Shown piece after piece: positions 35,646 to 46,617 of a stretch of DNA of 64,000 nucleotides; within the stretch, counting starts at the first letter, position 1, and each line of letters begins with the position of its first letter. The stretch covers positions 3,836,501-3,900,500 of the forward strand of contig NZ_CP068983.1 in the NCBI RefSeq assembly GCF_016801025.1, read 5' to 3'. The notes under the pieces were generated by a model. The model was given only the letters and a program-made list of their open reading frames with translations, was not told the origin of the DNA and did not search any database. The position numbers and the translations under genes are program-made. This stretch comes from Paradevosia shaoguanensis. GTDB lineage: Bacteria > Pseudomonadota > Alphaproteobacteria > Rhizobiales > Devosiaceae.

Positions 35646-37067
35646 TCAGGAGGACATTACCTGGTCGGAAAGACGATCCAGCGCTTCCTGCTTGCCGATC
35701 AGAACCATCACTTCGAAGATGCCGGGGGAGACCGTGCGACCGGTCAGGGCCGCGCGTAGTGGCTGGGCGACCTTGCCCAGCTTGAGACCGCGCGCTTCGG
35801 CGAAGGCACGGGCCGCCGCGTCGATTGCCGAGACCGACCAATCGTTGAGACCACGCAGGATTTCAGCGAAATCGCCGATCATCGCGCGCGACTCTGGCGT
35901 GAGCTGGCTCGAGGCCGATTCATCGATCGGCAGCGGACGCTGTGCGTAGATAAACTGAGCCAGATCAATCAGTTCAAGCACCGTCTTGGCACGCGGCTGC
36001 AACTCGGGGAGGGCTGCGAGCACTGTGTCCTTGTTTTGCGACAGGCCAACGACATCGGCATTGCGCGCCACTTCCTCGGCGGTCTCAAGCATGATCGTGT
36101 AGAGACGCTCGGGCGAAGCCTCGCGAATGTAATGGCCGTTGATGTTCTCGAGCTTCACGAAGTCGAAGCGCGCCGCGCCCTTGTTGAGGGCATCGAGCGA
36201 GAACCAGTCGACCATCTGGTCGGTGGTGAAGATTTCGTCGTCGCCGTGCGACCAGCCGAGGCGCGCCAGGTAATTGCGCATCGCCTCGGGCAGGTACCCC
36301 ATCTGGCGATAGGCCTCGACGCCCAGCGCGCCGTGGCGCTTGGAAAGCTTGGCGCCATCCGGGCCGTGGATGAGCGGAATATGCGCCATCTCCGGCACTT
36401 CCCAGCCCATGCCCTGGTAGATCACGATCTGGCGCGCAGCATTGGTCAGGTGGTCGTCGCCGCGAATGATATGGGTCACGCCCATGTCGTGGTCGTCCAC
36501 CACCACCGCGAGCATGTAAGTCGGCGTGCCGTCCGAGCGCAGGATGATGAAGTCGTCGAGGTTCTCGGCCTTGAAGACCACCTTGCCCTGCACATGGTCC
36601 TCAACGACGATCTCGCCGGACAGCGGGGCCTTGATGCGGATGACCGGGGCTACGCCCTCGGGCGCCTCCGAGGGATCGCGGTCGCGCCAGTAGCCGTTGT
36701 AGCGCGGAGGCTTGCCGGCGGCGCGGGCCTCCTCGCGCATCTGGTTCAGTTCCTCGGGCGAGCAATAGCATTTGTAGGCCATGCCGCGCTCGAGCAGCTC
36801 GTGGGCGACCTCGGCGTGGCGCGCGGCGCGGCTGAACTGGAGGATCGGATCGCCGTCCCAGTCGAGGCCCAGCCAGCGCAGGCCGTCATAGATCGCCTCG
36901 ATGGCAGCTTCCGTCGAGCGTTCACGGTCGGTGTCCTCGATACGCAGCAGCATCTTGCCGCCCGTATGTCGTGAAAAAGCCCAATTGAACAAAGCCGTCC
37001 GAGCACCACCAATATGCAGGTAACCGGTGGGCGAGGGGGCAAAACGGGTGACGACGGGCTTGGACAT
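35646..37067 (-). CDS. gltX: Glutamyl-tRNA synthetase
   Basis: 473 residues. Class I synthetase: the HIGH-type motif is [14 protein letters not shown] at residues 16-29 and the KMSKS-type motif is KLSKRHG. The [19 protein letters not shown] stretch and the [10 protein letters not shown] segment are typical. The charged tRNA-Glu genes are at 7346 and 7483. ATG at 37067 is chosen since conserved sequence starts there. Divergent from comEC. Confidence 0.97.
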   Translation of the reverse strand: MSKPVVTRFAPSPTGYLHIGGARTALFNWAFSRHTGGKMLLRIEDTDRERSTEAAIEAIYDGLRWLGLDWDGDPILQFSRAARHAEVAHELLERGMAYKCYCSPEELNQMREEARAAGKPPRYNGYWRDRDPSEAPEGVAPVIRIKAPLSGEIVVEDHVQGKVVFKAENLDDFIILRSDGTPTYMLAVVVDDHDMGVTHIIRGDDHLTNAARQIVIYQGMGWEVPEMAHIPLIHGPDGAKLSKRHGALGVEAYRQMGYLPEAMRNYLARLGWSHGDDEIFTTDQMVDWFSLDALNKGAARFDFVKLENINGHYIREASPERLYTIMLETAEEVARNADVVGLSQNKDTVLAALPELQPRAKTVLELIDLAQFIYAQRPLPIDESASSQLTPESRAMIGDFAEILRGLNDWSVSAIDAAARAFAEARGLKLGKVAQPLRAALTGRTVSPGIFEVMVLIGKQEALDRLSDQVMSS

Positions 37068-37145
37068 GGCTCGCGATGGGAATGGAGAAACAATCGGCCC
37101 CGTGTGTATCACAGGACCGGCCCAGTGCAAGGGCGGCCTCTTCCC

Positions 37146-39272
37146 ATGAGCCAGGTGATCGATGCGCCAGTACGCATTTCCACCGAGCCCTCGCGGTTCG
37201 TCGAGGACGCGCCGCGCTCGAACCTCCCGGTCGCCGGGCGGCCCAAGGCACGGGCGCCCACACTTGCGACCGCATTGTCGGACTCGCTCGAAGAGCGCCG
37301 TATTTTTATCCTGGCGCCTTTCGCAATGATCGCGGGGCTGATTGCGTCGCTTGAAACGGCTTCATACCCCGAGCCGTTGATGCTGGGCGCGGGGGCTGCG
37401 GTCATCGCACTTGTACTCGTGCTCGGGCGGGGCTCGATCCGCGTATTGCGGGTAGCGTGCCTCGCTGCCGCTTTCTGGACCGGCTTTTCGCTGTTCAGCG
37501 TGCATGGCGCATTGTTCGGCACGCCGATGCTCACGCGTCCGGCCTACGGCGCGTTCGAGGCGCGAGTGGATGAGATTCTCTCGAAGGCCGATGGCGAACA
37601 GCGGATTGTGGTGTCCCGAATTACGCCGCTGGAGGGAGCAAAGCCGGTGGACATCCGACGCGCGCGCGTCTTCGTGCGGAAGGGACCCGATCTCGAGCCG
37701 GGCGACGTAATCTCGGCTCCATTTCGCTTCTACCAGGTGCCTGGGCCGGCGGTGCCAGGCGCGTTCGACGCACAGTTCCACTCCTACTTCGACGGTATCG
37801 GCGCTTACGGCACTACCAACGCGCCGCCGGTGATCGTCAATCAAGGCAGCGACGCGCTACCGGAGCGGATCATCGAGAATGTGCGACGAGGCATCGCCGC
37901 GCGGATCGACGGTGTGTTGGCTGAACCGTCGGCGGGCATTGCCCGGGCTGTGATCAATGGCGACCAGAGCGCGGTTACCGACGAGGCGCGCGAGGTGATG
38001 TCGACGGCCGGCCTGGCGCACGTGCTCTCGATTTCGGGGCTGCACCTGACGCTTGTGGCTGGTGGCGTTTATTTCGTCCTGAGATTGCTGTTCGCGGCGG
38101 CGGGCTGGATGCGGTCGGTGAAGGCAATAGCTGCCATCGGAGGCATGACCTCGGCCGTGCTCTACTACTCGATTTCCGGCGGCAACGTCGCAGCCTTGCG
38201 TTCGACGATCATGATTCTGCTGGTCTTCGGCGCCATCGTGGCCGGGCGGCGCGCGCTGACCATGCGGAATGTGGCCATTGCCGGCCTGATCGTCATCCTG
38301 AGCGATCCAGCGAGCGTCTTCCGCCCGAGCTTCCAACTCTCATTCTCGGCAGTTATCGCGCTGGTCGGCGCCTATGAAGTGCATATCGGTGGCGGGCGGC
38401 ACAACCAAGGACGGGGCAGGCGGCTGCTGAACTATTTCCTCGGCATCGCGGCGACCAGCTTTGTCGCGGGCGCGGCGACATTGCTGTTCTCGGTCTACCA
38501 CTTCCAGCAAACCTCTCCGCTTGGCGTCGTCGGCAATCTCGTTTCGTTGCCGCTGGTGGGCTTCATCATGATGCCCGCGGCGCTTCTGGGTGTCCTCGCC
38601 ATGCCGCTCGGCCTGGAATGGCTTCCCGTTACGGTCATGGGCTGGTCGGTCGACCGCATGCTGGATTGCGCGGCGCTCGTGGCGACCTATAGCCGCCACA
38701 TCAGCGCGAGCCCCCTACTGACACCGTTGGCCCTCGCTATTGGGCTGGCGGGCCTGGCCTGGTTCGCTTTCTTCAAGACGCGCTGGCGACTGCTGGGGCC
38801 TGTCCTCGTAGCAATAACGGTGCCGCTCTTCGCCATCGACCGTCCACCGGACGTGTTGATTGCCGACACGACGCAGGCATTGGCCTTCCGCGGCCCTGAC
38901 GGCCTTGCGCTTGCCACCGGCAAGCCTGGCTCATTCGCAGTGCAGATATGGGAGGACACTTATTCGGAGCCGATCGAGAAGGCTACGAGCGGCGTCGCCT
39001 GCGATTCCCTCGGCTGTATCGCTGAGGCGGCCGGTGGCTATCGGATTGCCGTCGTGCGCGATGCGGCCGCGTTCGGCGAGGATTGCGCGGCAGTTGATCT
39101 CGTCGTTACGCGTCTCTACGCGCCCGCCTATTGCCGGAGCGAGGCGACGGTGATCGACGCGGGTGATCTGCGTCGCGGCGGTGTGCATTGGCTGAAATGG
39201 CTGGGGGGCGGCTTTGAAGTCCGCCCCGCCATTGTCGATCTCAACCGGCCTTGGCGAGTCGTGCCACGGTGA
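37146..39272 (+). CDS. comEC: ComEC/Rec2-family membrane protein without metallo-beta-lactamase domain
   Basis: 708 residues. N-terminal membrane helices and a DUF4131-type OB domain (about 95-230) are followed by the Competence channel domain with [15 protein letters not shown] (about 300) and further helices to about 600. In the full-length family a metallo-beta-lactamase nuclease follows; here the 100 C-terminal residues ([18 protein letters not shown] onward) lack HxHxDH. Such short forms are usual in rhizobia. It should be an inner membrane DNA channel, although competence is not shown for the group. The stop overlaps the convergent GH42 gene by 32 bases. Confidence 0.9.
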   Translation: MSQVIDAPVRISTEPSRFVEDAPRSNLPVAGRPKARAPTLATALSDSLEERRIFILAPFAMIAGLIASLETASYPEPLMLGAGAAVIALVLVLGRGSIRVLRVACLAAAFWTGFSLFSVHGALFGTPMLTRPAYGAFEARVDEILSKADGEQRIVVSRITPLEGAKPVDIRRARVFVRKGPDLEPGDVISAPFRFYQVPGPAVPGAFDAQFHSYFDGIGAYGTTNAPPVIVNQGSDALPERIIENVRRGIAARIDGVLAEPSAGIARAVINGDQSAVTDEAREVMSTAGLAHVLSISGLHLTLVAGGVYFVLRLLFAAAGWMRSVKAIAAIGGMTSAVLYYSISGGNVAALRSTIMILLVFGAIVAGRRALTMRNVAIAGLIVILSDPASVFRPSFQLSFSAVIALVGAYEVHIGGGRHNQGRGRRLLNYFLGIAATSFVAGAATLLFSVYHFQQTSPLGVVGNLVSLPLVGFIMMPAALLGVLAMPLGLEWLPVTVMGWSVDRMLDCAALVATYSRHISASPLLTPLALAIGLAGLAWFAFFKTRWRLLGPVLVAITVPLFAIDRPPDVLIADTTQALAFRGPDGLALATGKPGSFAVQIWEDTYSEPIEKATSGVACDSLGCIAEAAGGYRIAVVRDAAAFGEDCAAVDLVVTRLYAPAYCRSEATVIDAGDLRRGGVHWLKWLGGGFEVRPAIVDLNRPWRVVPR

Positions 39273-41199
39273 CCCCGGCCGGGCCCATGCTTTCCGATCC
39301 GACTACGTATTCCGTCTCGTCGTCCGCGCGCGTTAGCGTGGCCGACGTCGAACCGTAGTTGAAATAGACACGGAAGCCGTCGCGTACGCGGCAGCGCACG
39401 CCCGCGGGCAGGTTGAGGGTGGGCAGATCGGCCTCGTCGAGCATGCGATCGATGACGCGCTGCATCAGTGCGCGGTCGCCGCTGGCCGCGAGGTAGAAGA
39501 GCTTGCCCTGCGAAACGAGGACGGGAAAGCCCTCCACATCCTCGAGCTCCACGGCCGCGCGTGTTTCGAGCCGTTCGCGCCAGTGACGCACCGCGCCGCC
39601 GCCGCGCACCGAAACCTCGATAGCGGGGTTTGTGCTGTCGACCCGCACGACCCTGGCATCGAGCATGTTGCGCGGCAGGTCGGGTGCCAGCGCCTGCGGA
39701 ATGGTGAAGTTCCCGGTCTTCGAACCTGTGCGCGGCCCGATCAGCAGGTGACCTTCGTAATTCGCAATGGCTGTACGCAGCTTGTCGTTCCAGGCGAAGA
39801 GCGCCGGAATGATGACGAGGTCATAGCCTTCGAAGGTGTCCGTCTGGGCCGAGAGAATGTCGACATCCACCCCGCGCTTGCGCAGCGGAACATAGGCTGC
39901 ACGCACATGGGCGTGGTGCGAAAAGCCCTTGGCCTGTGGCTGCACTTCCCAGGCCCATTCGCTTTCATAGTCATAGACGATGGCCACGCGCGCCTTGCGC
40001 GCCTCGCCGGCAATGCCGGTGGCCGCGAGCTCGCGCGAAACCTGCATGGCCTCGTGATAGGCCGGCGCCGGCTCGCTATCGGGACGCAGCAGGCCGGCAT
40101 GCATCTGCTCCTGCGCGGAGTGATATTGCCGCCAGCGGAAATAGGAGACGACCTCGGCGCCATGGGCGAAGGCCTCCCATGCCCAGAGCCGGGCCATGCC
40201 GGGCAGGGGGTCGGGATTGTAGCTGGCCCAGTTCACGGGGCCGGGTTGCTGCTCCATGATCCACCAGCGGCCACGGCCGACGGCGCGATAGATATCGTGC
40301 TGCAGGCCCTGAGCGTCGGGCTCGCCCTGCCGCATAAACTGCGCCTTGACCTCGGCGCTCTCGTCGCTGACGTCGAGGTGCCCAAGCGGATAGGAATCCC
40401 AGCTTGCGACATCGAGCGTCTTGGCAACCTCGAAATGGTCGAACGCCGTGAAGCGGCCCATGAAGTTATGGATCACGGGCAGATCCGGGCGGGCCGCCTT
40501 GAGCAGGTCGAACTGCACCTTGTTGAAAGCCGCGACCTGATCGGACGAATAGCGCCGGAAATCCAGCGTCGCATTTGGGTTCGGCTCGGTGACCGTCAGC
40601 AGCGGCAGGTCGATCTGGTCGAAGTCGTTATACTCCATCGACCAGAAGATATTGCCCCAGGCTTCGTTGAGCGCGTCGATCGAGCCGTAGCGCGCCTTGA
40701 GCCAGGTGCGGAAACCCAATCGGGCCGCTTCCGAATAAGAGCACGTGGTGTCATGGCAGCCATATTCGTTGTCGGTCTGCCAGCCGCCGAGCGAGGGATG
40801 CTGGCCGACATGCTCGATAAGGAGACGCGTAATGCGCGCCGATTCCTCGCGATAGCCGAGATGCGAGAAGCAATAGTGCCGGCGCGAGCCGAAATTGCGC
40901 GGCCGGCCGTTGGCATCGACGGCGACCATGTCTGGATGTTTGTCCATCATCCAGCGCGGCGGCGTCGCCGTAGGCGTGCCGACGATCACCTTGAGGCCGT
41001 GGCGGCCCAGCGTATCCATGGCGCGCACCATCCAGCCGAAATCCAGCTCGCCAGGACGCGGTTCGAGCTTGGACCAGGCGAACTCGCCGATGCGCACATA
41101 GGTGATCCCGACCTCGGCCATCCGGGCGGCATCGCTTTCCCAGCGCTCTTCCGGCCAATGTTCGGGGTAGTAGCAGACGCCGAGTGTGGGCTTGGACAT
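39241..41199 (-). CDS. Beta-galactosidase, glycoside hydrolase family 42
   Basis: 652 residues. N-terminal TIM barrel: GVCYYPEHWPEERW, TYVRIGEFAWSKLEP, GTPTATPPRWM. The acid/base Glu145 is in WQTDNEYGCHD and the nucleophile Glu316 in WWIMEQQPGPVNW. A trimerisation domain (about 390-590) and a small C-terminal domain follow. There is no signal peptide, so it acts on imported galactosides in the cytosol, releasing galactose. It is the last gene of the operon led by dgoK. ATG 41199 follows 13 bases after the lactonase stop. Confidence 0.93.
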   Translation of the reverse strand: MSKPTLGVCYYPEHWPEERWESDAARMAEVGITYVRIGEFAWSKLEPRPGELDFGWMVRAMDTLGRHGLKVIVGTPTATPPRWMMDKHPDMVAVDANGRPRNFGSRRHYCFSHLGYREESARITRLLIEHVGQHPSLGGWQTDNEYGCHDTTCSYSEAARLGFRTWLKARYGSIDALNEAWGNIFWSMEYNDFDQIDLPLLTVTEPNPNATLDFRRYSSDQVAAFNKVQFDLLKAARPDLPVIHNFMGRFTAFDHFEVAKTLDVASWDSYPLGHLDVSDESAEVKAQFMRQGEPDAQGLQHDIYRAVGRGRWWIMEQQPGPVNWASYNPDPLPGMARLWAWEAFAHGAEVVSYFRWRQYHSAQEQMHAGLLRPDSEPAPAYHEAMQVSRELAATGIAGEARKARVAIVYDYESEWAWEVQPQAKGFSHHAHVRAAYVPLRKRGVDVDILSAQTDTFEGYDLVIIPALFAWNDKLRTAIANYEGHLLIGPRTGSKTGNFTIPQALAPDLPRNMLDARVVRVDSTNPAIEVSVRGGGAVRHWRERLETRAAVELEDVEGFPVLVSQGKLFYLAASGDRALMQRVIDRMLDEADLPTLNLPAGVRCRVRDGFRVYFNYGSTSATLTRADDETEYVVGSESMGPAGVTVARLAKAG

Positions 41200-41212
41200 T
41201 CGAAGCGAGCTT

Positions 41213-42088
41213 TCAGAGCTTGAGCAGGGGTTCAGGAAGGCCGGCGACGTCGGTTTCGAGGGCGAAGACGCTGCCGGCATGCACGTCGGCGGCCAGTTCC
41301 TCGGGTGACATGTGTTCGCGGGCAGTGGTGATGTAGAGGGTCTTGAAGTCGGCTCCGCCGAAGGCGGGGCAGGTGGGGCGGCTGGTGGGGACCTCGATCA
41401 CACGGTCGATCGAGCCGTCCGGCGCATGGCGCACCACGCAAAAGCCTTCCCAGCGGGCATTCCAGAGGAAGCCCTCGGAGTCGACCACCGAGCCATCCGG
41501 ATAGCCGCGATCGATCTCGGCAAAGAGCTGCCAGTCGCCGACCGGAAGGCCCGTTGCCGGATCGATGGCGCGCTTGAGGATCTGCCGCGTCGGCGTGTCG
41601 GTGAAATAGGCCGTGCCGCCATCAGGCGAAAAGCAGATGGAATTGGGAATGGTGACACGATCGAACAGCAGCTCGAGGTGGCCGCTGCGATACTGATAGA
41701 CCGCCCCCGCGCCGACATCGTCATCGCCCCGGCGGCTCATCGTGCCGATCCAGAAGCCGCCGGCCGGATTGACCCGGCTGTCGTTGGAGCGATTGCCGAC
41801 CTTGTCGGCTTCGAGCGAAGCGAGGAACCGCTTGGTGCCGGCGACGAGATCGAGCTCCACCAGCGCGCCCGCCGTGGCGATCACCAGCTTGTTCTTGTCC
41901 ACCATCGCGGCGGCCGTCGCGCGATCGTCGAACGTGAAGCGGTCGACGATCCGGCCATCGGCGCTGGCGCTGAACAATGTGTTGTTGAGAATGTCGAACC
42001 AGAAGAGCCGCCCGACGAGATGGTTCCAGAACGGGCCTTCGCCCAGTTCGCACCGGCTGTCGATGAAGAGTTCGGCCTTCGTGGTCAT
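41213..42088 (-). CDS. SMP-30/gluconolactonase family lactonase (probable galactonolactonase)
   Basis: 291 residues, six-bladed beta-propeller. CELGEGPFWNHLVGRLFWFDI holds the metal-binding Glu, RSNDSRVNPAGGFWIGTM and IPNSICFSPDGGTAYFTDT hold Asn ligands, and IDRGYPDGSVVDSEGFLWNARW the catalytic Asp. It hydrolyses sugar lactones. Between the aldolase and the beta-galactosidase genes the likely substrate is D-galactono-lactone, though an L-arabinono-lactone is possible. Start and stop overlap or adjoin neighbours (ATGA with dgoA), showing one operon. Confidence 0.88.
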   Translation of the reverse strand: MTTKAELFIDSRCELGEGPFWNHLVGRLFWFDILNNTLFSASADGRIVDRFTFDDRATAAAMVDKNKLVIATAGALVELDLVAGTKRFLASLEADKVGNRSNDSRVNPAGGFWIGTMSRRGDDDVGAGAVYQYRSGHLELLFDRVTIPNSICFSPDGGTAYFTDTPTRQILKRAIDPATGLPVGDWQLFAEIDRGYPDGSVVDSEGFLWNARWEGFCVVRHAPDGSIDRVIEVPTSRPTCPAFGGADFKTLYITTAREHMSPEELAADVHAGSVFALETDVAGLPEPLLKL

Positions 42089-42699
42089 AGAGCCTTGTCC
42101 CTGTCATAGGCAGTGACCGCCTCGCGGGCCTTCTCGGCGACTTCGGCGGCGGGGCGGCCCGGCTTGTAGAGGAACGTGCCCAGGCCAAAGCCGGTGCAGC
42201 CGGCAGCGAAGAATTCGCCGAAATTGCCAGGATGCGCTCCGCCCACGGCATAGACCGGCATGGCGGGCGGCAGGACCGCCTTGATGGCCTTGATGCCCTT
42301 CGCCCCCAGCACTTCGGCGGGGAAGAACTTGAGCCCCGTGGCGCCGGCGCGGATGGCCCGGAACGCCTCGGTGGGCGAGAACACGCCCGGATAGGATTTG
42401 AGCGTGAGGCGCACGGTCTCCTCGATCACCTTCTTGTTGGCGTCGGGCGAGACGATGAAGGTGCCTCCGGCCTCGGCAACGCCATGGACGTCGCGGCGCG
42501 AGAGCACCGTGCCGGCGCCGATCATCGCGTCGCGCTCGAAGGCCTTGCTGGCCAGTTCGATGCTGCGGAAGGCCTCCGGCGAATTGAGTGGCACCTCGAT
42601 CATGGTGATGCCCGCCTCGATTAGAGCGCGACATACGTCCACGCTCTCGTCCGGTGTAATCCCGCGCAGGATGGCGATGATTTCTCTGCGTTGCGTCAT
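42085..42699 (-). CDS. dgoA: 2-dehydro-3-deoxy-6-phosphogalactonate aldolase
   Basis: 204 residues, class I KDPG/KDPGal aldolase. IIAILRGITPDESVDVCRAL, IEVPLNSPEAFRSI, IGAGTVLSRRDV, FIVSPDANKKVI and GLKFFPAEVLG, with the Schiff-base Lys in LKFFP. The NSPEAF segment and the ILRGI variant fit the galacto-specific branch. It splits KDPGal to pyruvate and glyceraldehyde 3-phosphate. Overlaps dgoK by 4 bases. Confidence 0.92.
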   Translation of the reverse strand: MTQRREIIAILRGITPDESVDVCRALIEAGITMIEVPLNSPEAFRSIELASKAFERDAMIGAGTVLSRRDVHGVAEAGGTFIVSPDANKKVIEETVRLTLKSYPGVFSPTEAFRAIRAGATGLKFFPAEVLGAKGIKAIKAVLPPAMPVYAVGGAHPGNFGEFFAAGCTGFGLGTFLYKPGRPAAEVAEKAREAVTAYDRDKAL

Positions 42700-43613
42700 G
42701 CTTGTGCCTTTCTGGCGGTCTTGAGCCCGGCAATGGTTGCCTCGGTCGCATCGATGATGCGCCCGATCGCCCCCACTCTGGCCAGCGCCTGGACATAGAG
42801 ATTGCAAAGGGCAGTGCCGCCGATGAGCGGCACCTCGCCGCCGACGAGCCAGTCCTTTTGGCCGCCGACCTCGGCTCCGATCAGGAGCCCCGAAAGGAAG
42901 CCGGCACACCAGGGAGCCGTGCGGCCGGACAGCAGCGAGCCCGCGCGCACTTTGAAGAGCGTAGCGGTAAGCCGCTCGGGGTGCTCGATGCCGATGGCGA
43001 GCCCGGCGGCAAAGCCTTCGCTGCGCTCGGGACCATCGAGATCGCCCTGCAGCGAGTGGCGCAGGACAGAGTGGGTCTTGAGAACTTCGAAAAGCTCGCC
43101 GGTCATTGCTGTCGTGAAGCGGTCGATCTTTGTGCCGTCGAGCAGCGCCCATTTCGAATGCGTGCCGGGCATGATGACCAGCCCCGAAAAGCCGGGGTGG
43201 AGGGCCGAAAGCCCGAGCAACTGGGTCTCCTCGCCGCGCATGACGTCTTCGGCGCCGCTCGCCTTCTGGCAGACGCCGGGCAGGATGCGTGGCTGGAGCT
43301 GGCTGCCCGGCATATCAGGCGCCACAGCACTGAAAATGAGGCCGGCCAAGTCGGCAGGCGCATCGAGATAGGGCGCTTCGCGCCAGCCCTGCCGCGCGCC
43401 GGCCATGCCGCAAATCACGACCTCGGAGACCCCCGACACTTCTTCATCGAGCAGACCCGAAAGCACGCCCGGATAGTCCTCACGCGCGAGCTTGCCCATG
43501 CCCCGATCCGATGACCGCGAAAAGCTTATCCCACCGTCGCGCGAAATTCCCCAGGCGCGCAGATTGGAGGTTCCCCAATCCACCGCGATCCACTCGGTCT
43601 GCAATTTATTCAA
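42696..43613 (-). CDS. dgoK: 2-dehydro-3-deoxygalactonokinase
   Basis: 305 residues. Begins with [21 protein letters not shown], the ASKHA phosphate motif, then [57 protein letters not shown] and [12 protein letters not shown]. It phosphorylates KDGal. No ATG lies at the conserved N-terminus. TTG 43613 has GGAGG 6 bases upstream and is used; TTG 43604 is an alternative. First gene of the operon dgoK-dgoA-lactonase-GH42. Confidence 0.92.
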   Translation of the reverse strand: MNKLQTEWIAVDWGTSNLRAWGISRDGGISFSRSSDRGMGKLAREDYPGVLSGLLDEEVSGVSEVVICGMAGARQGWREAPYLDAPADLAGLIFSAVAPDMPGSQLQPRILPGVCQKASGAEDVMRGEETQLLGLSALHPGFSGLVIMPGTHSKWALLDGTKIDRFTTAMTGELFEVLKTHSVLRHSLQGDLDGPERSEGFAAGLAIGIEHPERLTATLFKVRAGSLLSGRTAPWCAGFLSGLLIGAEVGGQKDWLVGGEVPLIGGTALCNLYVQALARVGAIGRIIDATEATIAGLKTARKAQA

Positions 43614-43818
43614 ACCTCTCCTCCCCAGGCGCCGGCGAGGCTTGCCGGTGCGCGGCGTACCTAACCTGATCACGGCGGCGACTTCCAGCCCGCTCTTCAA
43701 AACCGTAGAAATCTTCCTATTTGCCGGAGTGTTTTCCCGAACATTTTCCTCGGCGATGCACTATAACAGGCTCGACCTGATTTACGTGCCGCAAGCGGCG
43801 CGGTGGAGGAGTATTACG
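43614..43818. other. Divergent promoter region of the galactose cassette
   Basis: 205 bases between dgoK and the dehydratase gene. It should hold both promoters and the operator of the cassette. The central part near 43700-43790 is more AT-rich than its flanks. I see no convincing palindrome, and no regulator gene lies in the cassette. Confidence 0.35.
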
Positions 43819-45630
43819 ATGACGGGGAATAACGGCTCCAACGGGGCCGGAAAGAAGCTGCGTTCGCGCGCCTGGTTCGACAATCCGGAAAATCCCGACA
43901 TGACCGCGCTCTACCTGGAGCGTTATCTCAACTTCGGTCTGTCGCGTGAAGAACTGCAATCGGGCAAGCCCATCATCGGCATTGCGCAGACCGGCTCGGA
44001 CCTTTCCCCCTGCAATCGCCACCACATCGTGCTCGCCGAACGCGTCCGCGAGGGCATCCGCGAGGCCGGCGGCATCGCCATCGAATTCCCCGTCCATCCC
44101 ATCCAGGAGACGGGCAAGCGCCCGACAGCCGGGCTTGACCGCAACCTCGCCTATCTTGGCCTGGTGGAAGTGCTCTACGGCTATCCGCTCGACGGCGTCG
44201 TGCTCACCATCGGTTGCGACAAGACCACGCCGGCCATGCTCATGGGCGCGGCGACCGTCAACATCCCGGCCATCGCGCTTTCCGTGGGCCCGATGCTCAA
44301 TGGCTATTTCCGCGGCGAGCGGACTGGTTCGGGCACGATCGTGTGGAAGGCCCGCCAGATGATGGCCAAGGGCGAAATCGATTACCCGCAATTCATCGAC
44401 CTGGTCGCCTCCTCGGCGCCCTCCACCGGCTATTGCAACACCATGGGCACGGCCACCACGATGAATTCGCTGGCCGAAGCGCTGGGCATGCAGCTCCCCG
44501 GCTCCGCCGCGATTCCGGCGCCCTACCGCGATCGCCAGGAAATGGCTTACCGCACCGGCAAGCGCATCGTCGAAATGGTGCATGAGGATCTCAAGCCCTC
44601 CGACATCCTGACGCGCGACAACTTCCATAACGCCATCGTGGTCAACTCGGCCATCGGCGGTTCGACCAACGCGCCGATCCACATCAATGCCATCGCCCGC
44701 CACATCGGCGTGGAGCTCGATATCGACGATTGGCGGGAGGAAGGGCACAAGGTGCCGCTGCTGGTCAACCTGCAGCCCGCCGGCGAATATCTCGGCGAAG
44801 ATTACTACCATGCCGGCGGCGTGCCGGCCGTGGTCAACGAGTTGATGACGCAGGGTCTGATCGCCGAGAACGCTCCGACAGTGAACGGCAAGACCATCGG
44901 CGAGAATTGCCGCAATACCCCGATTGGCGACGACAAGGTCATCCGCCGCTTCGACAATCCGCTCAAGGCCGAAGCTGGCTTCCTGGTGCTGCGCGGCAAT
45001 CTCTTCGACAACGCGATCATGAAGACCAGCGTGATCAGCCAGGAATTCCGCGACCGCTACCTGAACGATCCGGCCAGCCCCAATGCCTTCGAGGGCAAGG
45101 CCGTGGTGTTCGATGGTCCGGAAGACTACCACCACCGCATCGACGATCCCGCACTCGCCATCGACGAGCACACCATGCTCTTCATGCGTGGCGCCGGTCC
45201 GATCGGCTATCCGGGTGCGGCCGAGGTCGTCAACATGCGTCCGCCTGCATACCTCATCAAGAAGGGCGTCACCTCGCTTCCATGCATCGGCGACGGCCGG
45301 CAGTCGGGCACTTCGGGTTCGCCCTCGATCCTCAATGCTTCGCCCGAAGCTGCTGCAGGCGGCAATCTCGCCATCCTGCGCACGGGTGACCGCGTGCGGA
45401 TCGACCTCAATACCGGCGCTGCCGATATCCTGATCCCGGAAGAGGAAATCGCCCGTCGTCGCCAGGAACTGGCGGCCAATGGTGGCTATAAGTATCCGAA
45501 GAACCAGACGCCATGGCAGGAGATCCAGCGCGGCATCGTCGACCAGCTCGGCAATGGCGCGGTGCTCAAGCCTGCCGTGAACTACCAGCGCCTGGCTCAG
45601 ACGGCCGGCCTTCCGCGCGACAATCACTGA
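43819..45630 (+). CDS. IlvD/Edd-family sugar-acid dehydratase (probable galactonate dehydratase)
   Basis: 603 residues. Cluster ligands are C65 (SDLSPCNRH), C133 ([11 protein letters not shown]) and C206 ([14 protein letters not shown]), as in the [2Fe-2S] sugar-acid dehydratase branch. [16 protein letters not shown] near the C-terminus is the metal/substrate loop. Members of this branch act on L-arabinonate, D-xylonate, D-galactonate and similar acids. Next to KDGal kinase and KDPGal aldolase the likely product is 2-dehydro-3-deoxygalactonate. E. coli uses the unrelated enolase-family DgoD for this step. GGAGGA precedes the ATG at 43819. A terminator follows. Confidence 0.88.
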   Translation: MTGNNGSNGAGKKLRSRAWFDNPENPDMTALYLERYLNFGLSREELQSGKPIIGIAQTGSDLSPCNRHHIVLAERVREGIREAGGIAIEFPVHPIQETGKRPTAGLDRNLAYLGLVEVLYGYPLDGVVLTIGCDKTTPAMLMGAATVNIPAIALSVGPMLNGYFRGERTGSGTIVWKARQMMAKGEIDYPQFIDLVASSAPSTGYCNTMGTATTMNSLAEALGMQLPGSAAIPAPYRDRQEMAYRTGKRIVEMVHEDLKPSDILTRDNFHNAIVVNSAIGGSTNAPIHINAIARHIGVELDIDDWREEGHKVPLLVNLQPAGEYLGEDYYHAGGVPAVVNELMTQGLIAENAPTVNGKTIGENCRNTPIGDDKVIRRFDNPLKAEAGFLVLRGNLFDNAIMKTSVISQEFRDRYLNDPASPNAFEGKAVVFDGPEDYHHRIDDPALAIDEHTMLFMRGAGPIGYPGAAEVVNMRPPAYLIKKGVTSLPCIGDGRQSGTSGSPSILNASPEAAAGGNLAILRTGDRVRIDLNTGAADILIPEEEIARRRQELAANGGYKYPKNQTPWQEIQRGIVDQLGNGAVLKPAVNYQRLAQTAGLPRDNH

Positions 45631-45653
45631 CGCACGAACCGATCGCCCAAAAC

Positions 45654-45681
45654 AAAACGCCGCCCTTCGGGGCGGCGTTTT
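45654..45681. terminator. Bidirectional terminator between the dehydratase and lexA
   Basis: AAAACGCCGCCC-TTCG-GGGCGGCGTTTT: a perfect 12-bp stem with a UUCG tetraloop, and A/T runs on both sides so that it can work for both convergent genes. Confidence 0.9.
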
Positions 45682-45698
45682 CGTCTCCGGGACAGGAC

Positions 45699-46418
45699 TC
45701 AGTACTTGCGGAGAAGGCCCACCAATCGGCCCTGAACCTTTACGCGATCCGGTCCGAAAATCCGGGTCTCATAGGCGGGATTCGCAGCTTCCAGCGCCAC
45801 GGAATTACCCTTGCGGCGCAGACGTTTGAGGGTTGCTTCCTCATCATCCACGAGAGCCACGACGATCTCGCCCGTACCCGCAGAGTCCTGCTTCTTGATG
45901 AGCACCGTATCGCCATCGAAGATGCCGGCCTCGATCATCGAGTCACCACGCACTTCAAGCGCATAATGCTCACCAGGCCCCAGCATTTCGGGCGGAACGG
46001 AAATAGTATGGCTATGCGTCTGGATCGCCTCGATCGGCGTACCGGCCGCGATCCGGCCCATGACCGGAATGGCGACCGGCCGACCACTTTCGGCGATGCC
46101 GGAAACATCCGCGCGCGGCGGTGGAGCGGCGACCTTGCCGAGATTGCCCTCGATGACATTGGGCTCGAACCGGGCGCGGCGACCGCCGAGCGATGGGTTC
46201 ATCGAATCCGGCAGCTTGATGACCTCAAGCGCACGAGCCCGGTTGGGCAGGCGGCGGATGAACCCGCGCTCCTCAAGGGCTGTAATCAGCCTGTGGATAC
46301 CGGATTTGGAGGCAAGATCGAGTGCATCCTTCATCTCGTCGAAGGATGGAGGAATACCCGTTTCCTTCATCCGGTCGTGGATGAACATGAGCAGTTCGTG
46401 TTGCTTGCGCGTCAGCAT
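45699..46418 (-). CDS. lexA: LexA repressor
   Basis: 239 residues. N-terminal winged helix [55 protein letters not shown]. The self-cleavage site is Ala125-Gly126 in GRIAAGTP; the catalytic dyad is Ser160 (VRGDSM) and Lys198 (EEATLKRL). It represses SOS genes until RecA filaments trigger cleavage. An SOS box lies 47 bases upstream, so it is autoregulated. Confidence 0.97.
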   Translation of the reverse strand: MLTRKQHELLMFIHDRMKETGIPPSFDEMKDALDLASKSGIHRLITALEERGFIRRLPNRARALEVIKLPDSMNPSLGGRRARFEPNVIEGNLGKVAAPPPRADVSGIAESGRPVAIPVMGRIAAGTPIEAIQTHSHTISVPPEMLGPGEHYALEVRGDSMIEAGIFDGDTVLIKKQDSAGTGEIVVALVDDEEATLKRLRRKGNSVALEAANPAYETRIFGPDRVKVQGRLVGLLRKY

Positions 46419-46464
46419 GGCGGCCCCGACAGGAATCAGAACAAAGGCTGAACTTCTTATACGT

Positions 46465-46479
46465 GTTCCAGTTATGTTC
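46465..46479. promoter_or_regulatory. SOS box (LexA operator)
   Basis: GTTC-CAGTTAT-GTTC is the alphaproteobacterial LexA box (GTTC-N7-GTTC). It lies between lexA and the divergent efflux operon (start 46618), so it may affect both, though it is much nearer lexA. Confidence 0.85.
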
Positions 46480-46617
46480 TGCAACAAAACGGTGAAGAAG
46501 GCGTTAGCGCTCACCGCAAAGTCAGCCCACAAAGCTTGACGGCACCTGGGATTTGAGCCGATCACTGCCCGGAAACGGCCGTTACGGCGGGCCTTCGGTG
46601 TAGAGCGGAGCGTAAAG

